A program made the position numbers and the translations under genes. 64,000 nt of DNA from Halomonas icarae (GTDB lineage: Bacteria; Pseudomonadota; Gammaproteobacteria; Pseudomonadales; Halomonadaceae). This document shows positions 7,106 through 15,720 of the stretch, piece after piece. The DNA lies in contig NZ_WUTS01000001.1 of assembly GCF_009901955.1 (NCBI RefSeq), positions 1,149,566 through 1,213,565 of the forward strand. Direction: 5' to 3'. Position 1 is the first letter of the stretch. Every line of letters begins with the position of its first letter. The notes beneath the pieces are model-generated. The model had not been told where the DNA came from, ran no database searches, and saw only the letters and a list, made by a program, of their open reading frames with translations.

Positions 7106-9877
7106 ATGGGGATGTGGAAGCTTAAGCGTCGCGATTTCCTGAAGGGGCTGGGGCTGACCGGCACCGGCGCCCTGCTCAGCGGCAACGTCTGGGCACTCAA
7201 CCGCCTGGAGCCGATCGGTGACACCCTGGCCAGCGAGTATCCCTACCGCGGCTGGGAAGATCTCTACCGCAACGAGTGGGCCTGGGATCATGTCGGTCAT
7301 GCCGCCCACTGCATCAACTGCATGGGTAACTGTGGCTGGGACGTCTACGTGAAGGATGGCATCGTCATTCGCGAGGAGCAGATCGCCAAGTACCCGCAGG
7401 TGAACCCGAACGTACCCGACGCCAATCCCCGGGGCTGCCAGAAGGGCGCCATACACTCCACCGCCATGTATGAGGCCGACCGCCTGCGCTATCCGCTCAA
7501 GCGCGCCGGCGAGCGCGGCGAAGGCAAGTGGCAGCGAATCTCCTGGGATCAGGCCACCGAGGAGATCGCCGACAAGGTCATCGATATCTTCGAGAAGTAC
7601 GGTCCCGGCAAGCTCAAGACCCACCAGGGCTCGGGCAACCAGACCATGGTGCGCCAGTCGGCCCCCAACCGCTTCGCCTCGCTGGTGGGCGGCATCCAGC
7701 TCGACGGCTTCACCGTGGTCGGCGATCTCAACACCGGCGCCCATCTGGCCTATGGCAACCCGCTGGAGAGCTTCACCTCCGACGCCTGGTTCGATGCCGA
7801 CTACATACTGCTCGGCATGATCAACCCCAACGCCACCCGGATCCCTGATGCCCACTACATCTGGGAGGCCAAGTACAACGGCGCACGCATCACCAGCACC
7901 GCGCCGGACTACAACCCCAGCTCCATCCATACCGACCTGTGGATGCCCATCAAACAGGGCTCCGATCCGTTCCTGGCGATGTCGTTCGTCAACGTGATCA
8001 TCGAGGAGCGGCTGTTCAAGCCCGCCTTCATGAAGGAGCAGACCGACCTGCCGATGCTCGTGCGCCTCGACAACGGCAAGCTGCTGCGCGAGGCGGACCT
8101 GGTGGAGGGCGGCTCCGACGAGGTCTTCTACCACTGGGACCTGAAGAGCGGGCAGGCGGTGCGCGCCAAGGGCTCGATGGGCGACGACGACAAGACCCTC
8201 AGGCTCGGCGACGTCGACCCGGCGCTGGAGGGCGAGTTCGAGGTCGAGGGCATCAAGGTCACCACGGTCTTCGAGCAGGTCAAGCAGGAGGCGGCCAAGT
8301 ACTCTCCCGAGACCACCTTCGAGCACACCAACATCCACCCGGACGTGGTGCGCCAGGAAGCGCGGCACCTGGCCGCCGCCCGCAAGGCGATCGTGATGCT
8401 CGGTTATATCACCTCGAGCTACTCCAACTGCCTCTACATTGGCTGGGGCTACGCCCTGGCGCTGGCGCTGACCGGCCACGGCGGCCGCACCGGCGGGCTC
8501 GACACCTCCTGGGTGGTGTGGAACCACCCGAAGTGGACCGAGCTTGCCACCTTCGACGGCAAGAAGTCGGCCCGCTACGAGCCGGGCGGCCTCGGCGAGG
8601 TGCTGCGCGGCGGCATGATGGACGGCATCCGCCGCCACTTCGACAACGAGAAGCTCAAGGCGCGCACCGGCTTCAATGTCGACGAGATGGAAGCCATGAT
8701 GCAGGAGTCCATCGACGAGGGCTGGATGCCCTACTACGGCGAGATCAAGGGCATGATCTCCATCGCCGACAACACCTTCCGCCGCAACAAGATCGCCGAG
8801 ACCTATCGCGAGGAGCACCTGCGCCAGGCCAGCGAGCTCTACGTCAACATCAACGTGCGCATGGACTCCACCGCCGAGTGGGCCGACTACGTGTTGCCCG
8901 CGGCCAGCCACTACGAAGCCTGGGACCTGCGCACCCAGGGCTACCACCGCTTCTGCAACGTCTTCACCCAGTCGGTACCGCCGGTGGGCGAGTGCAAGCC
9001 CGACTGGGACATCATGGCGCTGCTGACCAAGAAGATTCAGGAACGCGCCGTCGCCCGGGGCATCGGTCCGATCCAGGACGGCGAGGTGACCCGCGACCTG
9101 CACACCATCCACGACGACTTCACCCGCAACGGCGAGCTCAACACCGATTACGACGTCTTCCGCTACATCGTCGAGAACTCGCCGGAGTTCGGCGGCGTGA
9201 GCGTGGAGGAGGCCACCGAACGCGGCTTCATCGTGATGAACGAGCAGGCCGGCCTGAACCAGCCGCTTCAGAAGGATCAGCCCTACAACCCCTTCACCGC
9301 CCAGACCGACGGCAAGCAGCCCTACGAGACCCTCACCGGGCGAATCACCTTCTACTGCGACCATCCACGTTTCGTGAAGCTGAAGTCCACGGTGCCCACG
9401 GCGCGGCTCTACGCCGGCCCCGAGGCCTCGAACTATCCGCTGCACTTCTACTCGCCCCACGCGCGCTGGGGGATTCACTCCAACTGGCGCAGCAACAAGT
9501 ATCTGCTGCGGCTGCAGCGCGGCGAGCCGAACATCTACATCAATCCGAAGCTTGCGGCGGAGCGCGGCATCCAGGACGGCGACCGGGTCAAGCTGTTCAA
9601 TGCCAACGGCGAATTCTTCGCCCAGGCCAAGTTCTACCCCAGCATTCCGGCCGACTCGATCATGATGGAACACGGCTGGGAGCCGCATCAGTACATCCAT
9701 CGCAAGCCGATGAACAACTCACATGCCACCCTGCTGCAGCCGCTGGAGCTGGTGGGAGGCTGGGGCCACCTCCAGTTCATCTATGCCAAGTGGAACGCCA
9801 ACCAGGTGATTCACGAGAGCAGCTACGACATCGCGCTGGCCACAGCCGACGAAATCGCCGATCCGCGGGCCGTTTAA
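7106..9877 (+). CDS. Type II DMSO-reductase-family molybdopterin oxidoreductase, catalytic subunit
   Basis: Periplasmic catalytic subunit holding bis-MGD molybdenum and the FS0 Fe-S cluster, 923 residues. The ATG at 7106 is chosen because GAGGAGAG precedes it and it gives a short twin-arginine leader (KRRDFLKGLGLTG). The FS0 motif is His68-x3-Cys72-x3-Cys76, then Cys111 in NPRGCQKG. Histidine in place of the first cysteine is typical of the NarG/type II branch. Asp207 (VVGDLNTGAH) is my candidate for the aspartate ligand of Mo. Relatives include dimethylsulfide dehydrogenase (DdhA), selenate reductase (SerA), chlorate reductase (ClrA) and ethylbenzene dehydrogenase (EbdA). I cannot assign the substrate from sequence. 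It opens a six-gene operon in A-B-D-C order plus two. Confidence 0.9.
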   Translation: MGMWKLKRRDFLKGLGLTGTGALLSGNVWALNRLEPIGDTLASEYPYRGWEDLYRNEWAWDHVGHAAHCINCMGNCGWDVYVKDGIVIREEQIAKYPQVNPNVPDANPRGCQKGAIHSTAMYEADRLRYPLKRAGERGEGKWQRISWDQATEEIADKVIDIFEKYGPGKLKTHQGSGNQTMVRQSAPNRFASLVGGIQLDGFTVVGDLNTGAHLAYGNPLESFTSDAWFDADYILLGMINPNATRIPDAHYIWEAKYNGARITSTAPDYNPSSIHTDLWMPIKQGSDPFLAMSFVNVIIEERLFKPAFMKEQTDLPMLVRLDNGKLLREADLVEGGSDEVFYHWDLKSGQAVRAKGSMGDDDKTLRLGDVDPALEGEFEVEGIKVTTVFEQVKQEAAKYSPETTFEHTNIHPDVVRQEARHLAAARKAIVMLGYITSSYSNCLYIGWGYALALALTGHGGRTGGLDTSWVVWNHPKWTELATFDGKKSARYEPGGLGEVLRGGMMDGIRRHFDNEKLKARTGFNVDEMEAMMQESIDEGWMPYYGEIKGMISIADNTFRRNKIAETYREEHLRQASELYVNINVRMDSTAEWADYVLPAASHYEAWDLRTQGYHRFCNVFTQSVPPVGECKPDWDIMALLTKKIQERAVARGIGPIQDGEVTRDLHTIHDDFTRNGELNTDYDVFRYIVENSPEFGGVSVEEATERGFIVMNEQAGLNQPLQKDQPYNPFTAQTDGKQPYETLTGRITFYCDHPRFVKLKSTVPTARLYAGPEASNYPLHFYSPHARWGIHSNWRSNKYLLRLQRGEPNIYINPKLAAERGIQDGDRVKLFNANGEFFAQAKFYPSIPADSIMMEHGWEPHQYIHRKPMNNSHATLLQPLELVGGWGHLQFIYAKWNANQVIHESSYDIALATADEIADPRAV

Positions 9878-9889
9878 GAGGAGATTGCC

Positions 9890-10870
9890 ATGGCTGTCAA
9901 ACGCCAACTCAGCATGGTGCTGGATCTGAACAAGTGCATCGGCTGCCAGACCTGCACCGCGGCCTGCAAGCTGATGTGGACCAACCGCAACGGCCGCGAG
10001 TTCATGTACTGGAACAACGTCGAGACCCAGCCCGGGCTGGGCTATCCGCGCGACTACCAGAACATGGGCGGTGGCTTCGACGCCGACGGCGCCCTGCGCC
10101 TGGGGCGCCAGCCCAGTCAGGAGGACTACGGCATCCCGTGGGAGTACAACTACGAGGAGGCGCTGATGACCGGTACCGACCCGTGGCTGCGCCCCCACGT
10201 CAAGCCCACCTGGGGCGCCAACTGGGACGAGGACCAGGGCGAGGGCGACTACCCCAACAGCTACTACTTCTACCTGCCCAGGCTCTGCAACCACTGCGCC
10301 AACCCCGGCTGCCTGGCGGCCTGCACCCGCAACGCCATCTACAAGCGCCAGGAAGACGGCATCGTGCTGGTCGACCAGGAGCGCTGTCGGGGCTATCGCT
10401 ACTGCGTCAACGCCTGTCCCTACAAGAAGGTCTACTTCAACGAGCAGATCTCCAAGTCCGAGAAGTGCATCTTCTGCTATCCGCGCATCGAGAAGGGGCT
10501 GGCCACCGCCTGCGCCCGCCAGTGCGTCGGACGCATCCGCTGGATCGGCTACCGTGACGACGAGGAGGGCCCGATCCATCAGCTGGTCGAGAAGCACAAG
10601 GTGGCGCTGCCGCTGCACGCCGAGTGGGGTACCCAGCCCAACGTCTTCTACGTGCCGCCGCTGTCGCCCTCCAAGTACGCCGCCGACGGCCGGGAGCTGG
10701 ACGAGCCGCGCATCCCGCTGGCGTATCTGGAGAGTCTGTTCGGGCCGCGGGTGGGCGAGGTGCTCGACACCCTGCAGGCCGAGCGCCAGGCCAAGGCCGA
10801 GGGGCGCGAGAGCGAGCTGATGGACCTGCTGATCGGCTATAACCACGCCGAAATGTTCAAGCTCAGCTAA
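9890..10870 (+). CDS. Type II DMSO-reductase-family iron-sulfur subunit
   Basis: A 326-residue electron-transfer subunit with four cysteine groups: CIGCQTCTAAC near residue 17, CNHCANPGCLAAC near 133, CRGYRYCVNACPYKK near 165, and CIFC with later ACARQC near 195-215. In the third group a tyrosine replaces one cysteine, as in the 3Fe-4S cluster of the NarH/DdhB branch, giving three 4Fe-4S and one 3Fe-4S cluster. The insert VETQPGLGYPRDYQNMGGGF is typical of DdhB/SerB/EbdB. It has no signal peptide and is presumably exported with the Tat-carrying A subunit. It starts 12 bp after gene A with AAGAGGAG. Confidence 0.92.
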   Translation: MAVKRQLSMVLDLNKCIGCQTCTAACKLMWTNRNGREFMYWNNVETQPGLGYPRDYQNMGGGFDADGALRLGRQPSQEDYGIPWEYNYEEALMTGTDPWLRPHVKPTWGANWDEDQGEGDYPNSYYFYLPRLCNHCANPGCLAACTRNAIYKRQEDGIVLVDQERCRGYRYCVNACPYKKVYFNEQISKSEKCIFCYPRIEKGLATACARQCVGRIRWIGYRDDEEGPIHQLVEKHKVALPLHAEWGTQPNVFYVPPLSPSKYAADGRELDEPRIPLAYLESLFGPRVGEVLDTLQAERQAKAEGRESELMDLLIGYNHAEMFKLS

Positions 10871-10886
10871 GGCCGGGAGAGACGCC

Positions 10887-11627
10887 ATGATCGCATCCGC
10901 TGTATCGGCCATCGCGCCAGAAGAGGCACGCCTCGCCGCCCGGGAGACGCTCTATCGCCTGGCCGCCGCGCTGTTCGGCTATCCGCTGGCCGAGACTCAG
11001 CAGGCACTTGAGGATGGACGCCTGCACGCCGCCCTGAGCTCCGCCTGGCAGACCCTGACCGGCGAGCCCTGGCCGCGGCTGGCGCCCAGCGCCAGCCTGG
11101 CCGACCTCGAGGTGGGCTATATGGCCACCTTCGTCCATGGGCGGCGCGGCGCACCGCGGGTGCCACTGGTGGCCAGCGCCTACGCCGACCTTGTCGCCGG
11201 GCAGACGCCCGGTAACTATCTGCTCAATGTCCAGGCCTTCTATCGCCACTTCGGTCTTACTGCCGCCGGGGGTGACGAGGGCCACGCCGACGAGCCCGAT
11301 CACCTGGTGGCGATGCTCGAGTTCTGCGCGCTGCTCTGTCATCTGGAGCGCCAGGCGCTGGGCAGCGGGGGCGACCCATCACCTAGCCGTCGCGCCCAGC
11401 GCGACTTTCTCGCCCGCTACCTGGGGCCACTACTGCACGCGGTGCGTCTCTGCTTCGTCGAGGCGGGCGACCACGGCCTGGATGCCACCCTGGCGCAGCT
11501 GACCGAGGCACTACCCGACTGGGCCGATGACCAGCAGGCGGCGCTGGCCGCCCAGGTCGGCCCCTGCCCGCCACCCCGCTCAGAGAGTGGTCAGGCCGAA
11601 GCCGAGACGCGCCCGCTCTGGGACTAA
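10887..11627 (+). CDS. TorD-family redox enzyme maturation chaperone
   Basis: A 246-residue cytoplasmic, mainly helical protein of the TorD/DmsD/NarJ group, with LYRLAAALFGYPLAE at the N-terminus and the family signature EPDHLVAMLEFCALLCHLE in the middle. Such chaperones bind the Tat leader and the apo-catalytic subunit until molybdenum cofactor and Fe-S clusters are inserted. It corresponds to the D gene of ddhABDC, serABDC and clrABDC clusters, which occupies this same third position. It starts 16 bp after the Fe-S subunit behind GGGAGA. The C-terminal 40 residues are acidic and probably disordered. Confidence 0.87.
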   Translation: MIASAVSAIAPEEARLAARETLYRLAAALFGYPLAETQQALEDGRLHAALSSAWQTLTGEPWPRLAPSASLADLEVGYMATFVHGRRGAPRVPLVASAYADLVAGQTPGNYLLNVQAFYRHFGLTAAGGDEGHADEPDHLVAMLEFCALLCHLERQALGSGGDPSPSRRAQRDFLARYLGPLLHAVRLCFVEAGDHGLDATLAQLTEALPDWADDQQAALAAQVGPCPPPRSESGQAEAETRPLWD

Positions 11628-11680
11628 CCCCGTGATGCTAACCCGGGGGTTACGCCCGCCCCCGCGAGGAGAGAACAGCC

Positions 11681-12490
11681 ATGACACTGCGACCCATTCT
11701 TCACGGCTCCCTGGCACTGGCGCTGATGCTTGCCAGCACTGGGGCCCTTGCCGATCACAGCGAGCTCAACCCTAACGTCACCGAGGTCAAGCCCGGCGAT
11801 ACCGTCACCATCTCCCGGCTGCCCGAGGACATCTATCTGCGCGTCCAGAACGATCCCGACGACCTGATCTGGGATCGCCTGCCGATGTATCGCACCGAGC
11901 TGTTCGCGGCACCGCCGGTGCACCGGTCGGTCCAGCTGCGCTTCGACGACGGCGCCAGCCACGGCAAGCATCTCTACTTTCAGGTTGCCCGCTCCAGCGA
12001 GCGCTTCTATATCCGTCTGCACTGGAAGGATGCCAGCGAGAACCGCGCCACCACGGTGGACGACTTCCGCGACGGCGTGGCCGTGCAGTACGCCCTGGGC
12101 GACGCCGATACCTCCTACATGATGGGCTCCGGGCCGGACGCTCCCGTCAACATCTGGTACTGGCGCGCCGACCACGAGCAGCGCATCGAAAACCTCGCCG
12201 CCGGCGGCTACGGCAGCACCACCCGGCTGCCCGAACAGAACGTCTCCGGCGCCAGCGACTACATCCAGGAAGCGATTCCCCAGGACAGCGAGTGGCACGT
12301 GGTGATGTCGCGCCCGCTGGCGGCAGGGGGCGAGCACCAGGTGACCTTCGATCGCGACCGGGTGCCGATGGCCTTCGCCCTGTGGGAGGGCAGCGACAGC
12401 GAACGCGACGGCGACAAGCGCGTCACCCACACCTGGATCCTGCTGGACACCGCTGCTGGCGACGCTGCCGGCGGCGACACCGAAAGCTGA
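11681..12490 (+). CDS. Haem b-binding gamma subunit of type II DMSO-reductase-family enzyme
   Basis: A 269-residue periplasmic subunit with a Sec signal peptide (HGSLALALMLASTGALA, then DHSELN). It belongs to the ethylbenzene-dehydrogenase gamma-subunit fold (EbdC/DdhC/SerC/ClrC), a beta-sandwich holding one haem b through methionine and lysine. Candidate ligands are a methionine in SYMMGSGPDAPVNIWYW and the lysine in DGDKRVTHTWILL; this placement is by pattern. It takes electrons from the Fe-S subunit and passes them to, or from, a soluble cytochrome. The only cytochrome gene nearby is the amber-interrupted one at 6366. It starts behind GAGGAGAG, 53 bp after the chaperone gene. Confidence 0.88.
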   Translation: MTLRPILHGSLALALMLASTGALADHSELNPNVTEVKPGDTVTISRLPEDIYLRVQNDPDDLIWDRLPMYRTELFAAPPVHRSVQLRFDDGASHGKHLYFQVARSSERFYIRLHWKDASENRATTVDDFRDGVAVQYALGDADTSYMMGSGPDAPVNIWYWRADHEQRIENLAAGGYGSTTRLPEQNVSGASDYIQEAIPQDSEWHVVMSRPLAAGGEHQVTFDRDRVPMAFALWEGSDSERDGDKRVTHTWILLDTAAGDAAGGDTES

Positions 12491-12502
12491 GGAGGCATCA
12501 CG

Positions 12503-13639
12503 ATGTCGGTAACCCACTTTTCTCCCCGCGACGCCCGCGACCCTCTGGCGCTGGCACCCGAGGAGTGCGGTCGCGGCCATGCCTGCCAGTTCTGCCCCCA
12601 GGAGGAGACCTGCCGCCTCGAGAAGGGCCATCACGAGAAGCGGCTGATCGAGTCGCGCCTGGCCGGGATCGGCCAGATCATCATGGTGATGGCCAACAAG
12701 GGCGGCGTCGGCAAGAGCACCGTCTCGGCCAACCTGGCCGCCGGCCTCGCCGCGCGGGGCTATCGCGTGGGGGTGGCAGATGCCGATATCCACGGCCCCA
12801 ACCAGAGCCGCTTCTTCGGCTGCGTCGGCGAGCGCGTGCGAATCGACAAGCGTGGTCTCGGCCCTCGCGCCTTTCGTACCGAGGGCATCGACCACCCCAT
12901 CCAGGTCGGCTCCCTGGCCTTCATGATGGAGCGCGACGACACCCCCATCGTGTGGCGAGATGCCTACAAGCACGACTTCATGCACCACCTGATCGGCTCC
13001 TTCGACTGGGGTCCGCTGGATTTTTTGGTGATCGACATGCCGCCGGGCACCGGCAATGAGCTGATCACCCTGGCCGACCTGCTCGAGGGCCACGACGTGG
13101 CGGCGCTGCTGGCCACCACGCCGCAGGAGGTGGCGCTGATGGACAGCCTCAAGGCGGTACGCTTCTGCCAGGAGCGCCAGCTGCCGCTGCTCGGCGTCGT
13201 GGAGAACATGGCGGGCGTCACCTGCCCCCATTGTGGCGGCGAGTTCCACCTCTTCCCCCGGGCGCATCTCGCCGAGGCGCTGGCCGAGGTCGGCGTGGAA
13301 TCCCTGGCGCAGATTCCCCTTTCGCCCGCCCTGGCCAGCGGCTCCGATGCCGGGCGCCCCATCGTGCTCGATGACCCTCAGGGCCTCGAGGCGCGGGCCT
13401 TCCTCCCCGCGGTGGAGGCGTGTATCGCACATGCCAGCGAGGCCTTCGCCGCCGCCGCTGCCGACTCCCTGCAGGCGCTTAGCCAGCACCCGTCGATGCC
13501 CGATGAGCTGTCCGGTGAACTGGAAGCGGCACTGGCAAGCGTGCCCGACGACCAGCGCGACGCCCTGCGCACGGAGCTGGGTGCCCTGCTCGGCACTGGC
13601 GGGGGACCTTTTCCGGACAACGACGACGCTTCCCGCTAG
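12503..13639 (+). CDS. Mrp/NBP35-type P-loop ATPase with N-terminal cysteine motif
   Basis: A 378-residue cytoplasmic ATPase of the MinD/Mrp class, whose members act as scaffolds or carriers for Fe-S clusters. The deviant Walker A NKGGVGKSTVSANLA sits near residue 70, the ADADIHGPNQSRFFG switch near 93, and VIDMPPGTGNE near 175. The paired CPHCGG that binds the bridging cluster is near 237. Unusually, the N-terminus adds a C-x5-C-x2-C-x5-C group (residues about 25-40), reminiscent of the N-terminal cluster motif of eukaryotic NBP35. About 100 C-terminal residues have no domain I recognise. It follows the gamma subunit by 12 bp, so a role in metallating this enzyme is a reasonable inference. 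Confidence 0.85.
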   Translation: MSVTHFSPRDARDPLALAPEECGRGHACQFCPQEETCRLEKGHHEKRLIESRLAGIGQIIMVMANKGGVGKSTVSANLAAGLAARGYRVGVADADIHGPNQSRFFGCVGERVRIDKRGLGPRAFRTEGIDHPIQVGSLAFMMERDDTPIVWRDAYKHDFMHHLIGSFDWGPLDFLVIDMPPGTGNELITLADLLEGHDVAALLATTPQEVALMDSLKAVRFCQERQLPLLGVVENMAGVTCPHCGGEFHLFPRAHLAEALAEVGVESLAQIPLSPALASGSDAGRPIVLDDPQGLEARAFLPAVEACIAHASEAFAAAAADSLQALSQHPSMPDELSGELEAALASVPDDQRDALRTELGALLGTGGGPFPDNDDASR

Positions 13640-13696
13640 CCGCTACCGTTTCACCACGTGCTGCGCCACACCACTTATCTGCGAGGACACTACACC

Positions 13697-15583
13697 ATGA
13701 CCCAGGCCCGCCATGGCGATATCCCCCAGGCCGAGCGCCGCCGCTTCTTCAGTCAGCTGCTCGACGGTGCCAGGTCCCGAACGCCTCAGCGCGCCCCCTG
13801 GCGCCGCGTGCCCGAGGTCGGGGCGGGTGACGGAGATGTGCTCTGGTCGGGCTGGGCCGGCGACGGCGAGGTATTCGTGGTCGGCGACGAAGGGATGGTG
13901 CTGCGCTACACCAACGCCTCCGACGGCGCCGGGCAGCAGTGGGAGCGCATGTCGGTGCCGACGACCCTGCCGCTGCATGGCCTCTGGGGGCCCAGCCCCG
14001 ATCGCCTGATCGCGGTCGGCTGGATGGGGACCATCCTGCATTACGACGGTGCCGAGTGGCACCGGCAGCGCGGTGGCGTCGTCGATGACGAGGGCCGCTT
14101 CGCCGCCTGCAGCGAAAACACCCCACTGTTCGCCATCGACGGCAACGCCGCAGGCCATGCCTGGGCGGTGGGCGACAATGGCATGATCCTGCATTTCGAT
14201 GGCATCGAGTGGCACGCCGAGCGCTGCCCCACCCGGGTCAACTTGCGCGCCGTGGCCTGCGCACCGGACGGCACGGTCTATGCCGCCGGGGGCGAAGGCA
14301 CGGTGCTCAAGCGTAACGCCGATGGCCGCTGGACGAGCCTCGACTGTCCTCTGGGATCGGGGTTCCACGCCCTGCTGGTGCTGGATGACGACTCGCTGTT
14401 ACTGGCCGGCGGACGCTACTTCGTGGACCAGGGGGGCTTTCGTGGCGAGCTGGTGCGCTACCGCCATGGCGAGTTCCAGGCGCTGACCTTCGAGACGCCG
14501 ATGCCGCGTCTACGGGCGCTGAAGGCCTACAAGGGGGGCGTGCTGATCGTTGGCGACCAGGGCCATCTCTACTACCTGAAGGATCTGCGCCTCGATCGTC
14601 TGGAGAGCAACAGCCGCCACGACCTGATGGATATCATCACGCTGCCCACCGGCGAGGCCCTGGCGGTAGGTGACTTTGGCACCCTGATGACCGCCGCTTC
14701 CGACTTTACCGCCGCCCTGGCACCGCCGCCCGCGGCGGCGACTCCCACAGCCTGGGAGACCATGGCCTCGCCCACCGAGCGTCAGTTATGGGGCATCCAC
14801 GAGGCCAGTGACGGCACCTGCTACGCCTGCGGCGAGGCGGGCACCGTGCTGCGGCTCGAGGCGGATGGCTGGCACGCCCTGCCCGCCCCCAGCGAGCTCG
14901 CGGTGCACTGCCTGTGGGACAGTGGCAATGGGCTGTTTGCCGCCGGACAGCTCGGGCGCATCTACCGCTTCGATGGCAGTCACTGGCAGCTGCATTTCGA
15001 CCTGCACCTGGACCTGACGATCCTTTCCATGTGGGGCAGCGATCCCGACTCGATCTACGCGGTGGGCGACGAAGGCCTGATCCTGCATTACGACGGCCTG
15101 GGCTGGCGACGCATGCCCAGCGGCACGACCTCGGCACTGTACGATCTATGGGGTTGGGACGCCGAGCACCTGCTGGCGGTGGGTGACTTTGGTCTGGTAC
15201 TGCGCTACAACGGCCGCGAATGGGCCGAGTTCAAGGTCGGCACCGAAAGCTTCCTCTACGGCGTATGGGGCTGCGGGCTGGATGACATCACCGCGGTAGG
15301 ACTCTCCGGCGCGCTGGCCCACTTCAATGGCCAGCGCTGGCAGCTCGAGCCCACCCGCCTGCGCGACGATCTACTGAGCGTGTCGGGAAGCCCCGCCGCC
15401 GGCGTTTGCGCCGTCGGCACCCGCGGGCGCGTGTTGCGTCTGGAGAATGGCCAGTGGCGGTCCGAACCAAGCGGCTGTGAACGCGGGCTGCGTTCAGTGT
15501 GTGCCACTCGTGGCGGCAGCCTCTACGCCGTGGGCGATGGCGGCACGATCCTGCGCCGCAACCCCCAGTGCCATGCCGCCTAA
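13697..15583 (+). CDS. Predicted double beta-propeller protein, Ycf48-like repeats
   Basis: A 628-residue protein with no signal peptide or membrane segment. Nearly all of it is built from repeats of the form YAVGD-x-G-x-ILHYDG-x-x-W. I count 14: seven before an Ala/Pro-rich linker (LAPPPAAATPTAW, about residue 345) and seven after, which fits two seven-bladed propellers. The motif resembles Ycf48/HCF136-type propellers, which help assemble photosystem II, but the match is to the repeat, not the whole protein. It is last in the operon, 57 bp after the Mrp-like gene. An assembly or scaffold role for the molybdoenzyme is speculation from context. The start is ATG at 13697 behind GCGAGGAC. Confidence 0.7.
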   Translation: MTQARHGDIPQAERRRFFSQLLDGARSRTPQRAPWRRVPEVGAGDGDVLWSGWAGDGEVFVVGDEGMVLRYTNASDGAGQQWERMSVPTTLPLHGLWGPSPDRLIAVGWMGTILHYDGAEWHRQRGGVVDDEGRFAACSENTPLFAIDGNAAGHAWAVGDNGMILHFDGIEWHAERCPTRVNLRAVACAPDGTVYAAGGEGTVLKRNADGRWTSLDCPLGSGFHALLVLDDDSLLLAGGRYFVDQGGFRGELVRYRHGEFQALTFETPMPRLRALKAYKGGVLIVGDQGHLYYLKDLRLDRLESNSRHDLMDIITLPTGEALAVGDFGTLMTAASDFTAALAPPPAAATPTAWETMASPTERQLWGIHEASDGTCYACGEAGTVLRLEADGWHALPAPSELAVHCLWDSGNGLFAAGQLGRIYRFDGSHWQLHFDLHLDLTILSMWGSDPDSIYAVGDEGLILHYDGLGWRRMPSGTTSALYDLWGWDAEHLLAVGDFGLVLRYNGREWAEFKVGTESFLYGVWGCGLDDITAVGLSGALAHFNGQRWQLEPTRLRDDLLSVSGSPAAGVCAVGTRGRVLRLENGQWRSEPSGCERGLRSVCATRGGSLYAVGDGGTILRRNPQCHAA

Positions 15584-15632
15584 CCCTCTGGCGATTGGAG
15601 CTGCCATACCTGACACGGGGAAATAGCGGAAC

Positions 15633-15668
15633 AGCAGCGCCGGTCGTCGTTTAACGGCCGGCGCTGCT
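15633..15668. terminator. Bidirectional terminator-like hairpin
   Basis: A perfect 11-bp inverted repeat, AGCAGCGCCGG and CCGGCGCTGCT, around a 14-base loop lies between the convergent propeller gene (ends 15583) and phospholipase D-like gene (ends 15721). It has no T-run. It probably ends transcription from both sides or protects the 3' ends. Confidence 0.5.
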
Positions 15669-15720
15669 CAGGTCGCCAAGCGGTGTCTCGATCAGCTGCT
15701 TCTCATCACCGGCCTGCCAT

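Noticed and set aside
7019..9700. Very long open frame (893 codons) on the minus strand opposite the molybdoenzyme gene
   Set aside because: It mirrors the codons of the true gene in GC-rich DNA. The plus-strand frame has Tat leader, FS0 motif and family match; the minus frame shows only Val/Gly/Leu/His-rich low-complexity sequence.
11624..13489. Long minus-strand frame opposite the gamma subunit and Mrp-like genes
   Set aside because: Antisense shadow of two well-recognised plus-strand genes; no domain or ribosome-binding site.
13378..13620. Small minus-strand frame opposite the C-terminus of the Mrp-like gene
   Set aside because: Fully inside a better-supported gene, with no independent signal.
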